A DNA stretch of 29,433 nt from a bacterium (GTDB lineage Bacteria; Patescibacteriota; Minisyncoccia; UBA6257; 02-FULL-45-10c). Below, piece by piece: positions 1 to 5,624 of the stretch. Below the pieces are notes generated by a model, which saw nothing but the letters and a program-made list of their open reading frames with translations, was not told the DNA's origin and ran no database searches. A program made the position numbers and the translations under genes. The stretch lies in the NCBI GenBank assembly GCA_030646555.1, contig JAUSKP010000054.1, forward strand, positions 1-29,433. The letters run 5' to 3'. The stretch's first letter is position 1. Each line of letters opens with the position of its first letter.

Positions 1-1001
1 CCATAATACATATATATAGTCTTCTGCGAAGCCGCGGAAATGGAAGGAACTTCTACCCAGGCTTTTTTATCTGATTCTCTCCAAAAATCTATTAATGTAG
101 TTTCATCGCTATCGGTAAATCTGACATCGTTGTAATCAAGGCGGGCTTTGGTGGCGTTATAATGATCAGAAATTTCAGAAATGGAAAGAGAACGATTATA
201 AATGCGGGCTTCGTCAATGAGACCCGTAAGCCCATAACCAGCAGTACCCGGCGTCCATGCGGCTGTGCCTAAATATAGAGCCGATGTATGATTACCGATG
301 GCGTCACCAGCAGACGTATCAGACCCATTAGATACACCATTTAAGTACAATGTTGCAGTCGCCCCACTACGCACTATCGCCACGTGATACCATGTATTGA
401 CAGACAAACCAGTTGTTCCTGTTATATCAATAGGCCAGCTTGCGCCGTTGTCCCCTGCATTAAAAGTTATTTGATTACTAGTGTTAACAGATAAGTATAA
501 TCCCCTAAATGCTGCCGTGTACTGCCCTAATATGTAATGATTTATCCCTACCGACGTTAATTTTACCCATAAATCTATTGCGAAATCTTCCGTCCCAAAA
601 TTCCAGTCATTGCTATCCGCTACACTCAAATAATCACCGGTTCCATCCATACTCAAACCACTTCCAAATTTTCCGGCCGCCCAAGTTGCTCCGGTAATAG
701 TTCCATTATTACTATTTCCTGAAGAATCGGCAGCAATAGTCCCCTGCCCTTCACTCATATGCCAGCTTCCCACCAAACTGGTTTCGTTGTAAATAGCGGT
801 TGTGGTATCCACTGGAACCTGATAATTGGTCAAAGCGCCGCCAGCGGTGTTATCAACCGTGATCGCCCGCCTGTTGGACCAGCCGGTGAGCCAGGCGGCC
901 TCTGCTTTTGAAAAAGGCAATAACCCTGCGAACAGGGTAATTGTAAATAGAGATAATATTGTTAGTTTATTTCGATGTATTACTTTTTGAACTATTGACA
1001 T
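1..1001 (-). CDS. Secreted DUF2341 protein with nested LamG domain (3' end outside window)
   Basis: The frame is open from an ATG at 1001 to the window edge, so the C-terminus is missing (333 codons seen). The first ~35 residues are a signal peptide (basic start, hydrophobic stretch LTILSLFTITLFAGLLPF, AEAAW junction). WLTGWSNRRAITVDN follows, the typical start of DUF2341. After about 30 residues this is interrupted by a LamG/concanavalin-like domain (SLVGSWHMSEG, GDYLSVADS, WYHVAIVRSG, GLIDEARIYNRSLS). The DUF2341 then resumes (DVRFTDSDETTLIDFW ... KTIYMYYG). The protein is presumably exported and binds glycans or other surfaces; that role is inferred from the families. A consensus promoter lies 45 nt upstream. 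The gene is divergent from the tRNA-like gene at 1142. Confidence 0.85.
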   Translation of the reverse strand, partial: MSIVQKVIHRNKLTILSLFTITLFAGLLPFSKAEAAWLTGWSNRRAITVDNTAGGALTNYQVPVDTTTAIYNETSLVGSWHMSEGQGTIAADSSGNSNNGTITGATWAAGKFGSGLSMDGTGDYLSVADSNDWNFGTEDFAIDLWVKLTSVGINHYILGQYTAAFRGLYLSVNTSNQITFNAGDNGASWPIDITGTTGLSVNTWYHVAIVRSGATATLYLNGVSNGSDTSAGDAIGNHTSALYLGTAAWTPGTAGYGLTGLIDEARIYNRSLSISEISDHYNATKARLDYNDVRFTDSDETTLIDFWRESDKKAWVEVPSISAASQKTIYMYY

Positions 1002-1044
1002 AATTTTACTGATTACTATATAATGACATCAAAGGGTAGAGTTT

Positions 1045-1073
1045 ATATAAATTATAGATTCGCTACTTGTCAA
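1045..1073 (-). promoter_or_regulatory. Promoter of the DUF2341/LamG gene
   Basis: Reading the minus strand, TTGACA (1068-1073) and TTATAT (1045-1050) are separated by exactly 17 nt. Transcription would start near 1038, giving a leader of about 37 nt with no clear Shine-Dalgarno sequence. Confidence 0.65.
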
Positions 1074-1141
1074 ATAATATCTCCGCATTGCGGGGATTTT
1101 ATTTTTATACAAAAAATGGTAAAATATTACCGCGTGGATCT

Positions 1142-1213
1142 GGGCCTGTAGTTTATGCAGTAAAACCCTACCCTTGACAAGTAGCAAAGCGAGTGCAAGT
1201 CTCGCCGGGTCCA
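1142..1213 (+). tRNA. tRNA-like gene with irregular anticodon arm (Val-GAC-like or UGA)
   Basis: A cloverleaf can be drawn. The acceptor GGGCCTG pairs with CGGGTCC (two G-U pairs), with discriminator A. The D stem is GTTT/AAAC. The T arm is GCGAG-TGCAAGT-CTCGC (G instead of U at position 55), with a 4-nt variable loop. The anticodon arm is abnormal: only CTAC/GTAG pairs, leaving nine nucleotides, CCTTGACAA. Counting a C-A mismatch as pair 31-39 gives anticodon UGA, yet there is no serine-type long variable arm. The loop TTGACAA is the usual one of tRNA-Val(GAC), but then the stem does not pair. A TAAAAT -10 box at 1120-1125 and a terminator after the gene support plus-strand transcription. 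An alternative 11-bp outer helix (1132-1142 with 1206-1216) is also possible. No CCA is encoded. Confidence 0.5.
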
Positions 1214-1217
1214 CGCT

Positions 1218-1250
1218 AAAAAATCTCTCCTTAATAATGAGGGATTTTTT
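1218..1250 (+). terminator. Terminator of the tRNA-like gene
   Basis: AAATCTCTC pairs with GAGGGATTT around a 9-nt loop and is followed by a run of T. It lies 5 nt after the tRNA-like gene. Confidence 0.7.
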
Positions 1251-1307
1251 ATTGGTAAATATTTTAAGTCTTTTTAATTTGTTTGAAAATTTAATCATTT
1301 TTTATTC

Positions 1308-1380
1308 CCGTCATTGCGAGCGGAGCGAAGCAATTTATCCATCATGAGATTGCCGCGTCGCAGACTCCTCGCAATGACGG
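1308..1380. repeat. Dispersed palindromic repeat (REP-like)
   Basis: Ends CCGTCATTGCGAG and CTCGCAATGACGG form a perfect 13-bp inverted repeat. The interior carries further half-palindromes (cggagcgaagcaat, attgccgcgtcgcagac). The same family recurs at 9768-9845 and 11918-11990 and in variant forms throughout the window. Confidence 0.9.
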
Positions 1381-1408
1381 AAATTTGTAATTAAAAATTG
1401 TTTTAGTT

Positions 1409-2755
1409 CTACAGGTCTGTCCTCAACCAAATCTGTCCAACGGTTGGAGAAATCGGATCTGAGGTTGTAGCTTGCGTGGCAAATCCGCCAGAACCAATTT
1501 TTATGGCCAAACCATCAGTGCCGGCATTACTAAAATATCCGGCCGGCTGTGTAGCGCTGCTATTTTCAGCTTTTATGCCGCCGCCAGAAGTTGTGATCTT
1601 ATAATTTGTATCCACGGAAGCCGTTCCTACTCCCATATTTCCGCCATTGGTAACAATCAATTTAGTAGCCGTAGAAGAACCAATGACAAATGCCGGACCA
1701 GTGATTCCATTTGGATTAACAGAAAGCAAGCCCCAGGGAGTGGTGGAAGCGATGCCGACGTAGCCGCTTTGTACAACTCTAAACAATTGAGTCACGCCAG
1801 ATGCAACATTCAAAACTGGTGTTACAGCCGTAGCAACGCCCTCGCTGTTAATTTCCATAACCGTGGTTGTGTCGGTTCCCGCGCCAGCCGCTTTATCAAC
1901 CAGAAAACCAATTCCTCCTGCTCCTGTGAAATTAGATTGGATAGTTATTGGGCTTGAAGAAAATATTCGAGACCTTGTCCCATTTGCATCAAACAAAAAA
2001 CCACCAGTGCCCGAAGGAGTTATTTGTGCATTTCCTACCACTTCAAGCTTTTGTCCCGGGTTCGCCGTCCCGATGCCGACACGGCTGGCGGTACTTAAAA
2101 AGATCGTTGAAGTTGCCGCCGCGGCATTAGCTGCGTCCCCGACAAAAGTATATCCGGTTGTTAAAGCGGGAGTTCCGCCGCCAATAGCGCCCCAAGTTGT
2201 ATTGTCGCGGACATTGTATGCATGAGTTGTTGTATTATAAATCAACAATCCTTCCGCCGGAGTGCCTATGGCATCTCTTTGAGTTGTGGTCATTCGCGGA
2301 GCGAGAAAACCTTTAGCGGTGGAAGTCATATCCAAAAGAGCTGAGGCAGCCGGTGTTAATATTCCAATACCCACACCGCCGCCGACTACAGACATAGTTG
2401 GGGTGGTGCCGGAATGAATACGCAGCGGATGACCGGCAGCGCTCTCATCTCCGATGATTATGGAATTATCAGGTGCCAGTTTCAAAACCTGGGTGACAAC
2501 AGCAGTGGATGATTTAAAATTTATGGTCTGATTGTTGTCCAGCCCAATTCCTCCTCCGCCTACTTTGAACATAGCTCCTCCGGTTAATGTGGTTTGAAAA
2601 TTGCCGTCAACTACTTGCAATACGCCCGCGCAGGTCGGCGAAGAACCGGAATTGCAAGTCGGGTTGGTCCACGCCAATGCCAAACCGGTTGCGGAAAAAA
2701 GTATTGCTAAACTTAAAATAATTGAGAGGCTATAGTTTTTAAAATGTGTTTTCAT
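1409..2755 (-). CDS. Secreted fibre-like repeat protein with GIGT-type motifs
   Basis: 448 aa. Residues ~1-29 are a signal peptide ending ALAW. The rest is Gly/Thr/Ala-rich with repeated VGIGTANP-type motifs (GVGIGILTP, RVGIGTANPGQKLEV, YVGIASTTPWGLLSV, NMGVGTASVD). One segment, KGFLAPRMTTTQRDAIGTPA followed by GLLIYNTTTHAYN, is typical of tail-fibre-like or cell-surface beta-structured proteins. The C-terminus ends PTVGQIWLRTDL, without a sorting signal or membrane anchor. The likely role is a surface or extracellular filament/adhesin (family-level inference). A TATAAT box at 2767-2772 precedes the gene, and a tandem octamer array lies just upstream of it. No Shine-Dalgarno sequence is visible. 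Confidence 0.8.
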   Translation of the reverse strand: MKTHFKNYSLSIILSLAILFSATGLALAWTNPTCNSGSSPTCAGVLQVVDGNFQTTLTGGAMFKVGGGGIGLDNNQTINFKSSTAVVTQVLKLAPDNSIIIGDESAAGHPLRIHSGTTPTMSVVGGGVGIGILTPAASALLDMTSTAKGFLAPRMTTTQRDAIGTPAEGLLIYNTTTHAYNVRDNTTWGAIGGGTPALTTGYTFVGDAANAAAATSTIFLSTASRVGIGTANPGQKLEVVGNAQITPSGTGGFLFDANGTRSRIFSSSPITIQSNFTGAGGIGFLVDKAAGAGTDTTTVMEINSEGVATAVTPVLNVASGVTQLFRVVQSGYVGIASTTPWGLLSVNPNGITGPAFVIGSSTATKLIVTNGGNMGVGTASVDTNYKITTSGGGIKAENSSATQPAGYFSNAGTDGLAIKIGSGGFATQATTSDPISPTVGQIWLRTDL

Positions 2756-2766
2756 ATATTACTTTA

Positions 2767-2772
2767 ATTATA
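2767..2772 (-). promoter_or_regulatory. -10 box of the fibre-like protein gene
   Basis: TATAAT on the minus strand, 12 nt from the start codon. The -35 region would fall in the tandem octamer repeat, so the number of repeat units could change promoter strength. Confidence 0.5.
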
Positions 2773-2783
2773 CAACAATTCAA

Positions 2784-2830
2784 TTAATGAGTTAATGGGT
2801 TAACAGGTTAATGGGTTAATGGGTTAAGGA
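2784..2830. repeat. Tandem octamer array GTTAATGG (about 5 units)
   Basis: Units at 2791, 2799, 2807, 2815 and 2823 read GTTAATGG, GTTAACAG, GTTAATGG, GTTAATGG and GTTAAGGA; a further degenerate unit precedes them. The array is immediately upstream of the -10 box of the fibre-like gene on the minus strand. Confidence 0.85.
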
Positions 2831-3017
2831 ATCAATAAACAAAAACCCAAATTACAAATTTTAAATTTTAAATCAAATATAAATGATCAAATTCTAAACA
2901 AGAAAACACTGTAGGGAACCGGCAGACAAAAAATCAAATTACAAATTTTAAATTTTAAATCAATATTTAATTGTTAAATTTGAATAATTAAACAAAGAAA
3001 GGTTTGTAAACCCGTGC

Positions 3018-3023
3018 TATAAT
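3018..3023 (+). promoter_or_regulatory. -10 box of the four-helix-bundle gene
   Basis: TATAAT 13 nt before the ATG at 3037. The message would be almost leaderless and has no Shine-Dalgarno sequence. No good -35 is seen. Confidence 0.5.
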
Positions 3024-3036
3024 ATTGAAATAAAAA

Positions 3037-3408
3037 ATGCTAAATCAAACTGAAAAGCCAAATAACAGAAAATATGACCTAGAAGAGAGAACTGCTATTT
3101 TTGGCGAAGAAATAATTAAATTCGTTAAAAGCCTGCCAGATATACCAATAAACAGACCTCTTATAAATCAAATAATACGTTCAGGAACAAGTATCGGCGC
3201 TAATTATATGGAAGCAAACGGCGCTGAATCAAAAAAGGATTTCCAGCATAAAATAGGAATTTGCAAAAAGGAAGCAAAGGAAACAATGCATTGGTTAAGG
3301 ATGATCGCCACAGCCAATACAGACAAAGCAGAAAAATGCAGAAAATTATGGAAAGAAGTCCACGAGCTAGTTTTAATATTTTCTTCTATAGTTAAAAAGA
3401 TGAAATAG
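3037..3408 (+). CDS. Four-helix-bundle protein (S23 / 23S rRNA intervening-sequence family)
   Basis: 123 aa. The family signature is clear: the helix containing IIKFVKSLPDIPINRPLINQ, then IIRSGTSIGANYMEANGAES, then KKDFQHKIGICKKEAKETMHWL, and a C-terminal helix ending VKKMK. This is the TIGR02436-type four-helix bundle, first known from proteins encoded in 23S rRNA intervening sequences and also common as free-standing genes. Its molecular function is not established. The gene sits inside a pair of 28-nt inverted repeats (2849-3465), and the AT-rich flanks carry no other gene. Confidence 0.9.
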   Translation: MLNQTEKPNNRKYDLEERTAIFGEEIIKFVKSLPDIPINRPLINQIIRSGTSIGANYMEANGAESKKDFQHKIGICKKEAKETMHWLRMIATANTDKAEKCRKLWKEVHELVLIFSSIVKKMK

Positions 3409-3471
3409 TTATTTATTTTAAAATTTTAATTTTGTTATTGGTTTAAAATTTAAAATTTGTAATTTAAAATT

Positions 3472-3492
3472 CCTTGTTATAACCTAACAAGG
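3472..3492 (+). promoter_or_regulatory. Hairpin covering the ribosome binding site of the exonuclease gene
   Basis: CCTTGTTA and TAACAAGG form a perfect 8-bp stem with loop TAACC. The 3' arm ends in AAGG, the only Shine-Dalgarno-like sequence before the ATG at 3497, so the hairpin would hide it. Being directly after the inverted-repeat cassette, it could alternatively be part of the insertion scar. Confidence 0.5.
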
Positions 3493-3496
3493 ATAT

Positions 3497-4069
3497 ATGC
3501 AACACGACAAACTAGTCATAGACATAGAGACAAAGAACACCTTTGAAGATGTGGGCGGACAGGACAAACTCCTGGACCTGGAAATGTCTTTTGTGGGTGT
3601 TTATTCTTACAACCAAGACAAATACTTCGGTTTTTTTGAGCACGAGTTTAAAAACTTGGAACCTATTTTGAAGGCCACTGATCTGATAATCGGCTTCAGT
3701 TCCAACCGTTTTGATATTCCCATTTTAAATAAATATTACGACTGCAATGTGAAAGCCATTGAGAGTCTGGATATTTTGGACGAAATAGAAGAAAAACTAG
3801 GACACCGGGTCAAGCTGGACCACCTGGCTATGACCAATTTGAAAGTGGGCAAAACAGCGCAGGGGCTGGAAGCGATAAAATTTTATAATGAAAAAAGATG
3901 GGACGATCTGAAAAATTATTGTCTCAATGATGTGAAAATAACAAAAGAGCTTTATGATCTCGGAAAAAAACAAGGGCATCTTTTGGTGCCAACGGATCAC
4001 GGCAGGTCTATCGCCAAAGTGGAATTTGATTGGAACGAAAAAATACCTTTTGGAAATTTTTTGTTTTAA
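3497..4069 (+). CDS. DEDDy-type 3'-5' exonuclease (RNase H-like fold)
   Basis: 190 aa. All three exonuclease motifs are present: ExoI VIDIET (D9, E11), ExoII FSSNRFDIPIL (D73), and ExoIII with Y141 and D145 in NYCLNDVKIT. This matches the RNase_H_2/YprB-like family of predicted ribonuclease H-like exonucleases, in which the acidic residues bind two metal ions. No helicase or other domain is attached. The C-terminal ~30 residues (VPTDHGRSIAKVEFDW) form a short beta extension. Substrate (DNA or RNA) cannot be told from the sequence. It is not obviously in an operon; it follows the four-helix-bundle cassette and precedes a repeat. Confidence 0.85.
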   Translation: MQHDKLVIDIETKNTFEDVGGQDKLLDLEMSFVGVYSYNQDKYFGFFEHEFKNLEPILKATDLIIGFSSNRFDIPILNKYYDCNVKAIESLDILDEIEEKLGHRVKLDHLAMTNLKVGKTAQGLEAIKFYNEKRWDDLKNYCLNDVKITKELYDLGKKQGHLLVPTDHGRSIAKVEFDWNEKIPFGNFLF

Positions 4070-4078
4070 TGATCATAT

Positions 4079-4156
4079 AGATTCCTCACTACGTTCGGAA
4101 TGACAAAAAGAATGGGCAACGCAGGGTTCGTCATTCTGAGCAAAGCGAAGAATCTT
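4079..4156. repeat. REP-like half-elements
   Basis: Two units, gattcctcactacgttcgga-atgac and gtcattctgagcaaagcgaa-gaatc, in opposite orientation. They are variants of the dispersed gtcattcNgag family. The second supplies the last codons and the stop of the GIY-YIG gene. Confidence 0.8.
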
Positions 4157-4436
4157 GTTTTATATAGTCCACGAAATTTGGATTAGATTTTTTTATTAAA
4201 GCTATCTTCTTTTCCCGTCGCCACCCCTTAATCCGCTTCTCAGCGGCAATGGCTTCCTCGGGACTATAAAATTCTTCATACCACACCAATTTATTCACAT
4301 TATATTTTGAAGTAAATCCACGAGTTATTTTATTGGAATGCTCATATATTCTTCGTTCAAGATTGTTGGTTATACCTGTATACAAAACTGTATTATGAAA
4401 ATTAGTTGCAATATAAACATAATAAGATTTTTTCAT
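4131..4436 (-). CDS. GIY-YIG nuclease-superfamily protein
   Basis: 101 aa, a single GIY-YIG domain of the small UPF0213/YhbQ-like type. YYVYIATN and LYTGITNNLERRIYEH carry the GIY and YIG (here YTG) motifs plus the conserved Arg. EAIAAEKRIKGWRREKKIALI holds the conserved Glu and the basic helix. Such small proteins are usually described as putative endonucleases; their cellular role is unclear. The last eight codons (QDSSLCSE, stop) are encoded by a dispersed palindromic repeat, so the native C-terminus was probably replaced by repeat insertion. No Shine-Dalgarno sequence is seen. Confidence 0.9.
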   Translation of the reverse strand: MKKSYYVYIATNFHNTVLYTGITNNLERRIYEHSNKITRGFTSKYNVNKLVWYEEFYSPEEAIAAEKRIKGWRREKKIALIKKSNPNFVDYIKQDSSLCSE

Positions 4437-4452
4437 ATTACTAATTATACTT

Positions 4453-4522
4453 TATAGATTCCTCGTTTTACTCGGAATGACAAAAAGGGATAGATTGCTT
4501 CGCTATACTCGCAATGACGGAG
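4453..4522. repeat. REP-like half-elements
   Basis: tagattcctcgttttactcg-gaatgac followed by tagattgcttcgctatactc-gcaatgacgg. Same dispersed family, two different sub-variants side by side. Confidence 0.8.
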
Positions 4523-4535
4523 TAAAAATAGAAAA

Positions 4536-4562
4536 CCCCCTCACTCTAAAAGAGTGAGGGGG
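4536..4562 (-). terminator. Terminator after the 141-aa gene
   Basis: A 12-bp stem CCCCCTCACTCT / AGAGTGAGGGGG with a 3-nt loop, followed on the minus strand by TTTTCTATTTTT. The identical stem is reused at 18214-18240, and an 11-bp version at 14892-14920. Confidence 0.9.
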
Positions 4563-4578
4563 TCGTTTTTGAGATCTT

Positions 4579-5004
4579 TTAAAATCTCTCCACCATCTTT
4601 ATCATGTCCTCGTCTTTGTGATAAGAGCAATAATTCTTACCCATTGCCACTTCGCCGAGGACCGCGCCGATGGTCAGATCCGGGTGATGCTTCAGCGCGC
4701 GCCGGAGAACTTTTCCGATCGCGAAGGCCTGATCCACCGTCCGGATTTTGCCCGAGCCGAAGCTCAGCGCAAGCTCAGCGGCATTGGCGGGAGACTGATG
4801 TTTACGGAACGAATCCAGATCGCCGGCGAATTCCAGATCAGTTTTGTAGCTAAGGCACCCTTCGCCGCTCATGACCTTGAACGCAATGTTCGCCATACTC
4901 ATCTTGGAATGCCGGATAACCGCGTTTTCAAACGCCTCAGCAAACCTTGCCGAATCCTTGTTTGACCTAATCTGCTTCTGACTGCCGATTCTGTTGTATT
5001 TCAT
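4579..5004 (-). CDS. Conserved-looking hypothetical protein, 141 aa
   Basis: No family recognised. The protein is soluble and basic at the N-terminus (MKYNRIGSQKQIRSNKDS). The centre reads FAEAFENAVIRHSKMSMANI and AFKVMSGEGCLSYKTDLEFA. The C-terminal half is helical with DQAFAIGKVLRRALKHHPD and ends KDEDMIKMVERF. The start is fixed by a GGAGGAAATT Shine-Dalgarno sequence directly before the ATG at 5004. It follows a 32-aa membrane peptide gene by 26 nt, so the two are probably one operon under the promoter at 5167-5195, ending at the 4536-4562 terminator. Confidence 0.75.
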   Translation of the reverse strand: MKYNRIGSQKQIRSNKDSARFAEAFENAVIRHSKMSMANIAFKVMSGEGCLSYKTDLEFAGDLDSFRKHQSPANAAELALSFGSGKIRTVDQAFAIGKVLRRALKHHPDLTIGAVLGEVAMGKNYCSYHKDEDMIKMVERF

Positions 5005-5030
5005 AATTTCCTCCTGTGGATTTTCTGAAT

Positions 5031-5129
5031 TTAGGGAACGAGAGCCGCTGCGCCGGCAAATATCACAAGCGCAATGGCGACTTCAAGAATAATGCGAACC
5101 TTTTGCGGATCCAAACTTATTTTAAGCAT
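5031..5129 (-). CDS. Small single-span membrane peptide, 32 aa
   Basis: The reading frame is MLKISLDPQKVRI followed by the hydrophobic stretch ILEVAIALVIFAGAAALVP, then stop. A short charged N-terminus is followed by one helix long enough to cross the membrane. A strong Shine-Dalgarno GGGAGGAAG lies 3 nt before the ATG, and a near-consensus promoter lies upstream, so the short length is not a reason to doubt it. It leads the operon with the 141-aa gene. Function unknown; small hydrophobic leader-type genes can be toxins, regulators of membrane proteins, or signal peptides of complexes, and nothing here decides between them. Confidence 0.7.
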   Translation of the reverse strand: MLKISLDPQKVRIILEVAIALVIFAGAAALVP

Positions 5130-5166
5130 AACTTCCTCCCATATTTAAATTTCAAAGTAGGTTTGT

Positions 5167-5195
5167 ATATTAACACAAATAAATTATTTTAGCAA
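5167..5195 (-). promoter_or_regulatory. Promoter of the 32-aa/141-aa operon
   Basis: On the minus strand TTGCTA (5190-5195), a 17-nt spacer and TAATAT (5167-5172). It reads toward the 32-aa gene at 5129. Confidence 0.75.
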
Positions 5196-5214
5196 GCAGG
5201 CCACCTGCACTCCA

Positions 5215-5420
5215 CTCTGTCATCCCGGCCGGAGCCTGCCCCGTACCGCGATACGGGGAGCCGGGATCCAGATTTTTTCTGATTCTAGATTCCCGCCTTC
5301 CCTCCTTCGCCAAAGGCTTCGGACGGGCACAGCGCGGGAATGACAGAAAGAAAAGATTGCCACAGACCAATCCCCCTCTTTCCCCCTTTAAAAAGGGGGA
5401 TTTGATCTCGCAATGACGGA
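5215..5420. repeat. Cluster of dispersed palindromic repeats
   Basis: Part of the 495-nt gene-poor stretch 5130-5624. It contains tgtcatcccggccggagcct ... ccgggatccagatttt, then ctagattcccgc ... gcgggaatgacag, then a unit with ccccctctttcccccttt and aaaaagggggatttgat ending cgcaatgacgg. The last unit recurs at 8582-8643. Confidence 0.85.
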
Positions 5421-5512
5421 TAAGTCTAATAAGTCCCATGATCGGAGTATCAAAATATTTAAATTTTTGGTAAAATAAACTTACTTTAAATCAAATAAAA
5501 AAAACTAAGGCC

Positions 5513-5612
5513 CTTGTCATTCCGAGCGTAGCGAGGAATCTAGATTCTTCGTGCGGCACTCAGAATGACAGAAGGCTAGACGGGAATGACAGAAAAGAAA
5601 TGAGAATGACAG
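5513..5612. repeat. Dispersed palindromic repeat upstream of ftsK
   Basis: ttgtcattccgagcgtagcg-aggaatct then agattcttcgtgcggcactc-agaatgacag, followed by two decayed copies of 'gggaatgacagaaa'. It ends 13 nt before the ftsK start. Confidence 0.85.
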
Positions 5613-5624
5613 AAAAATAAAATC

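Larger units (their letters stand above)
2849..3465. mobile_element. Inverted-repeat-flanked cassette around a four-helix-bundle gene
   Basis: A 28-nt sequence beginning AAATTACAAATTTTAAATTT is present at 2849-2876 and again, identical, at 2936-2963. Its reverse complement, with one mismatch, is at 3438-3465. These copies bracket the gene at 3037-3408. This suggests a small transmissible cassette or a relic of one. No transposase or clear target duplication is visible. Confidence 0.6.

Noticed and set aside
1029..1298. 89-codon open frame on the minus strand
   Set aside because: It overlaps the promoter of the LamG gene and the tRNA-like gene with its terminator, has no ribosome site, and its product shows no domain pattern.
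5170..5439. 89-codon open frame on the minus strand
   Set aside because: It is made almost entirely of translated dispersed repeats (SPYRGTGQAPAGMTE-type peptides).
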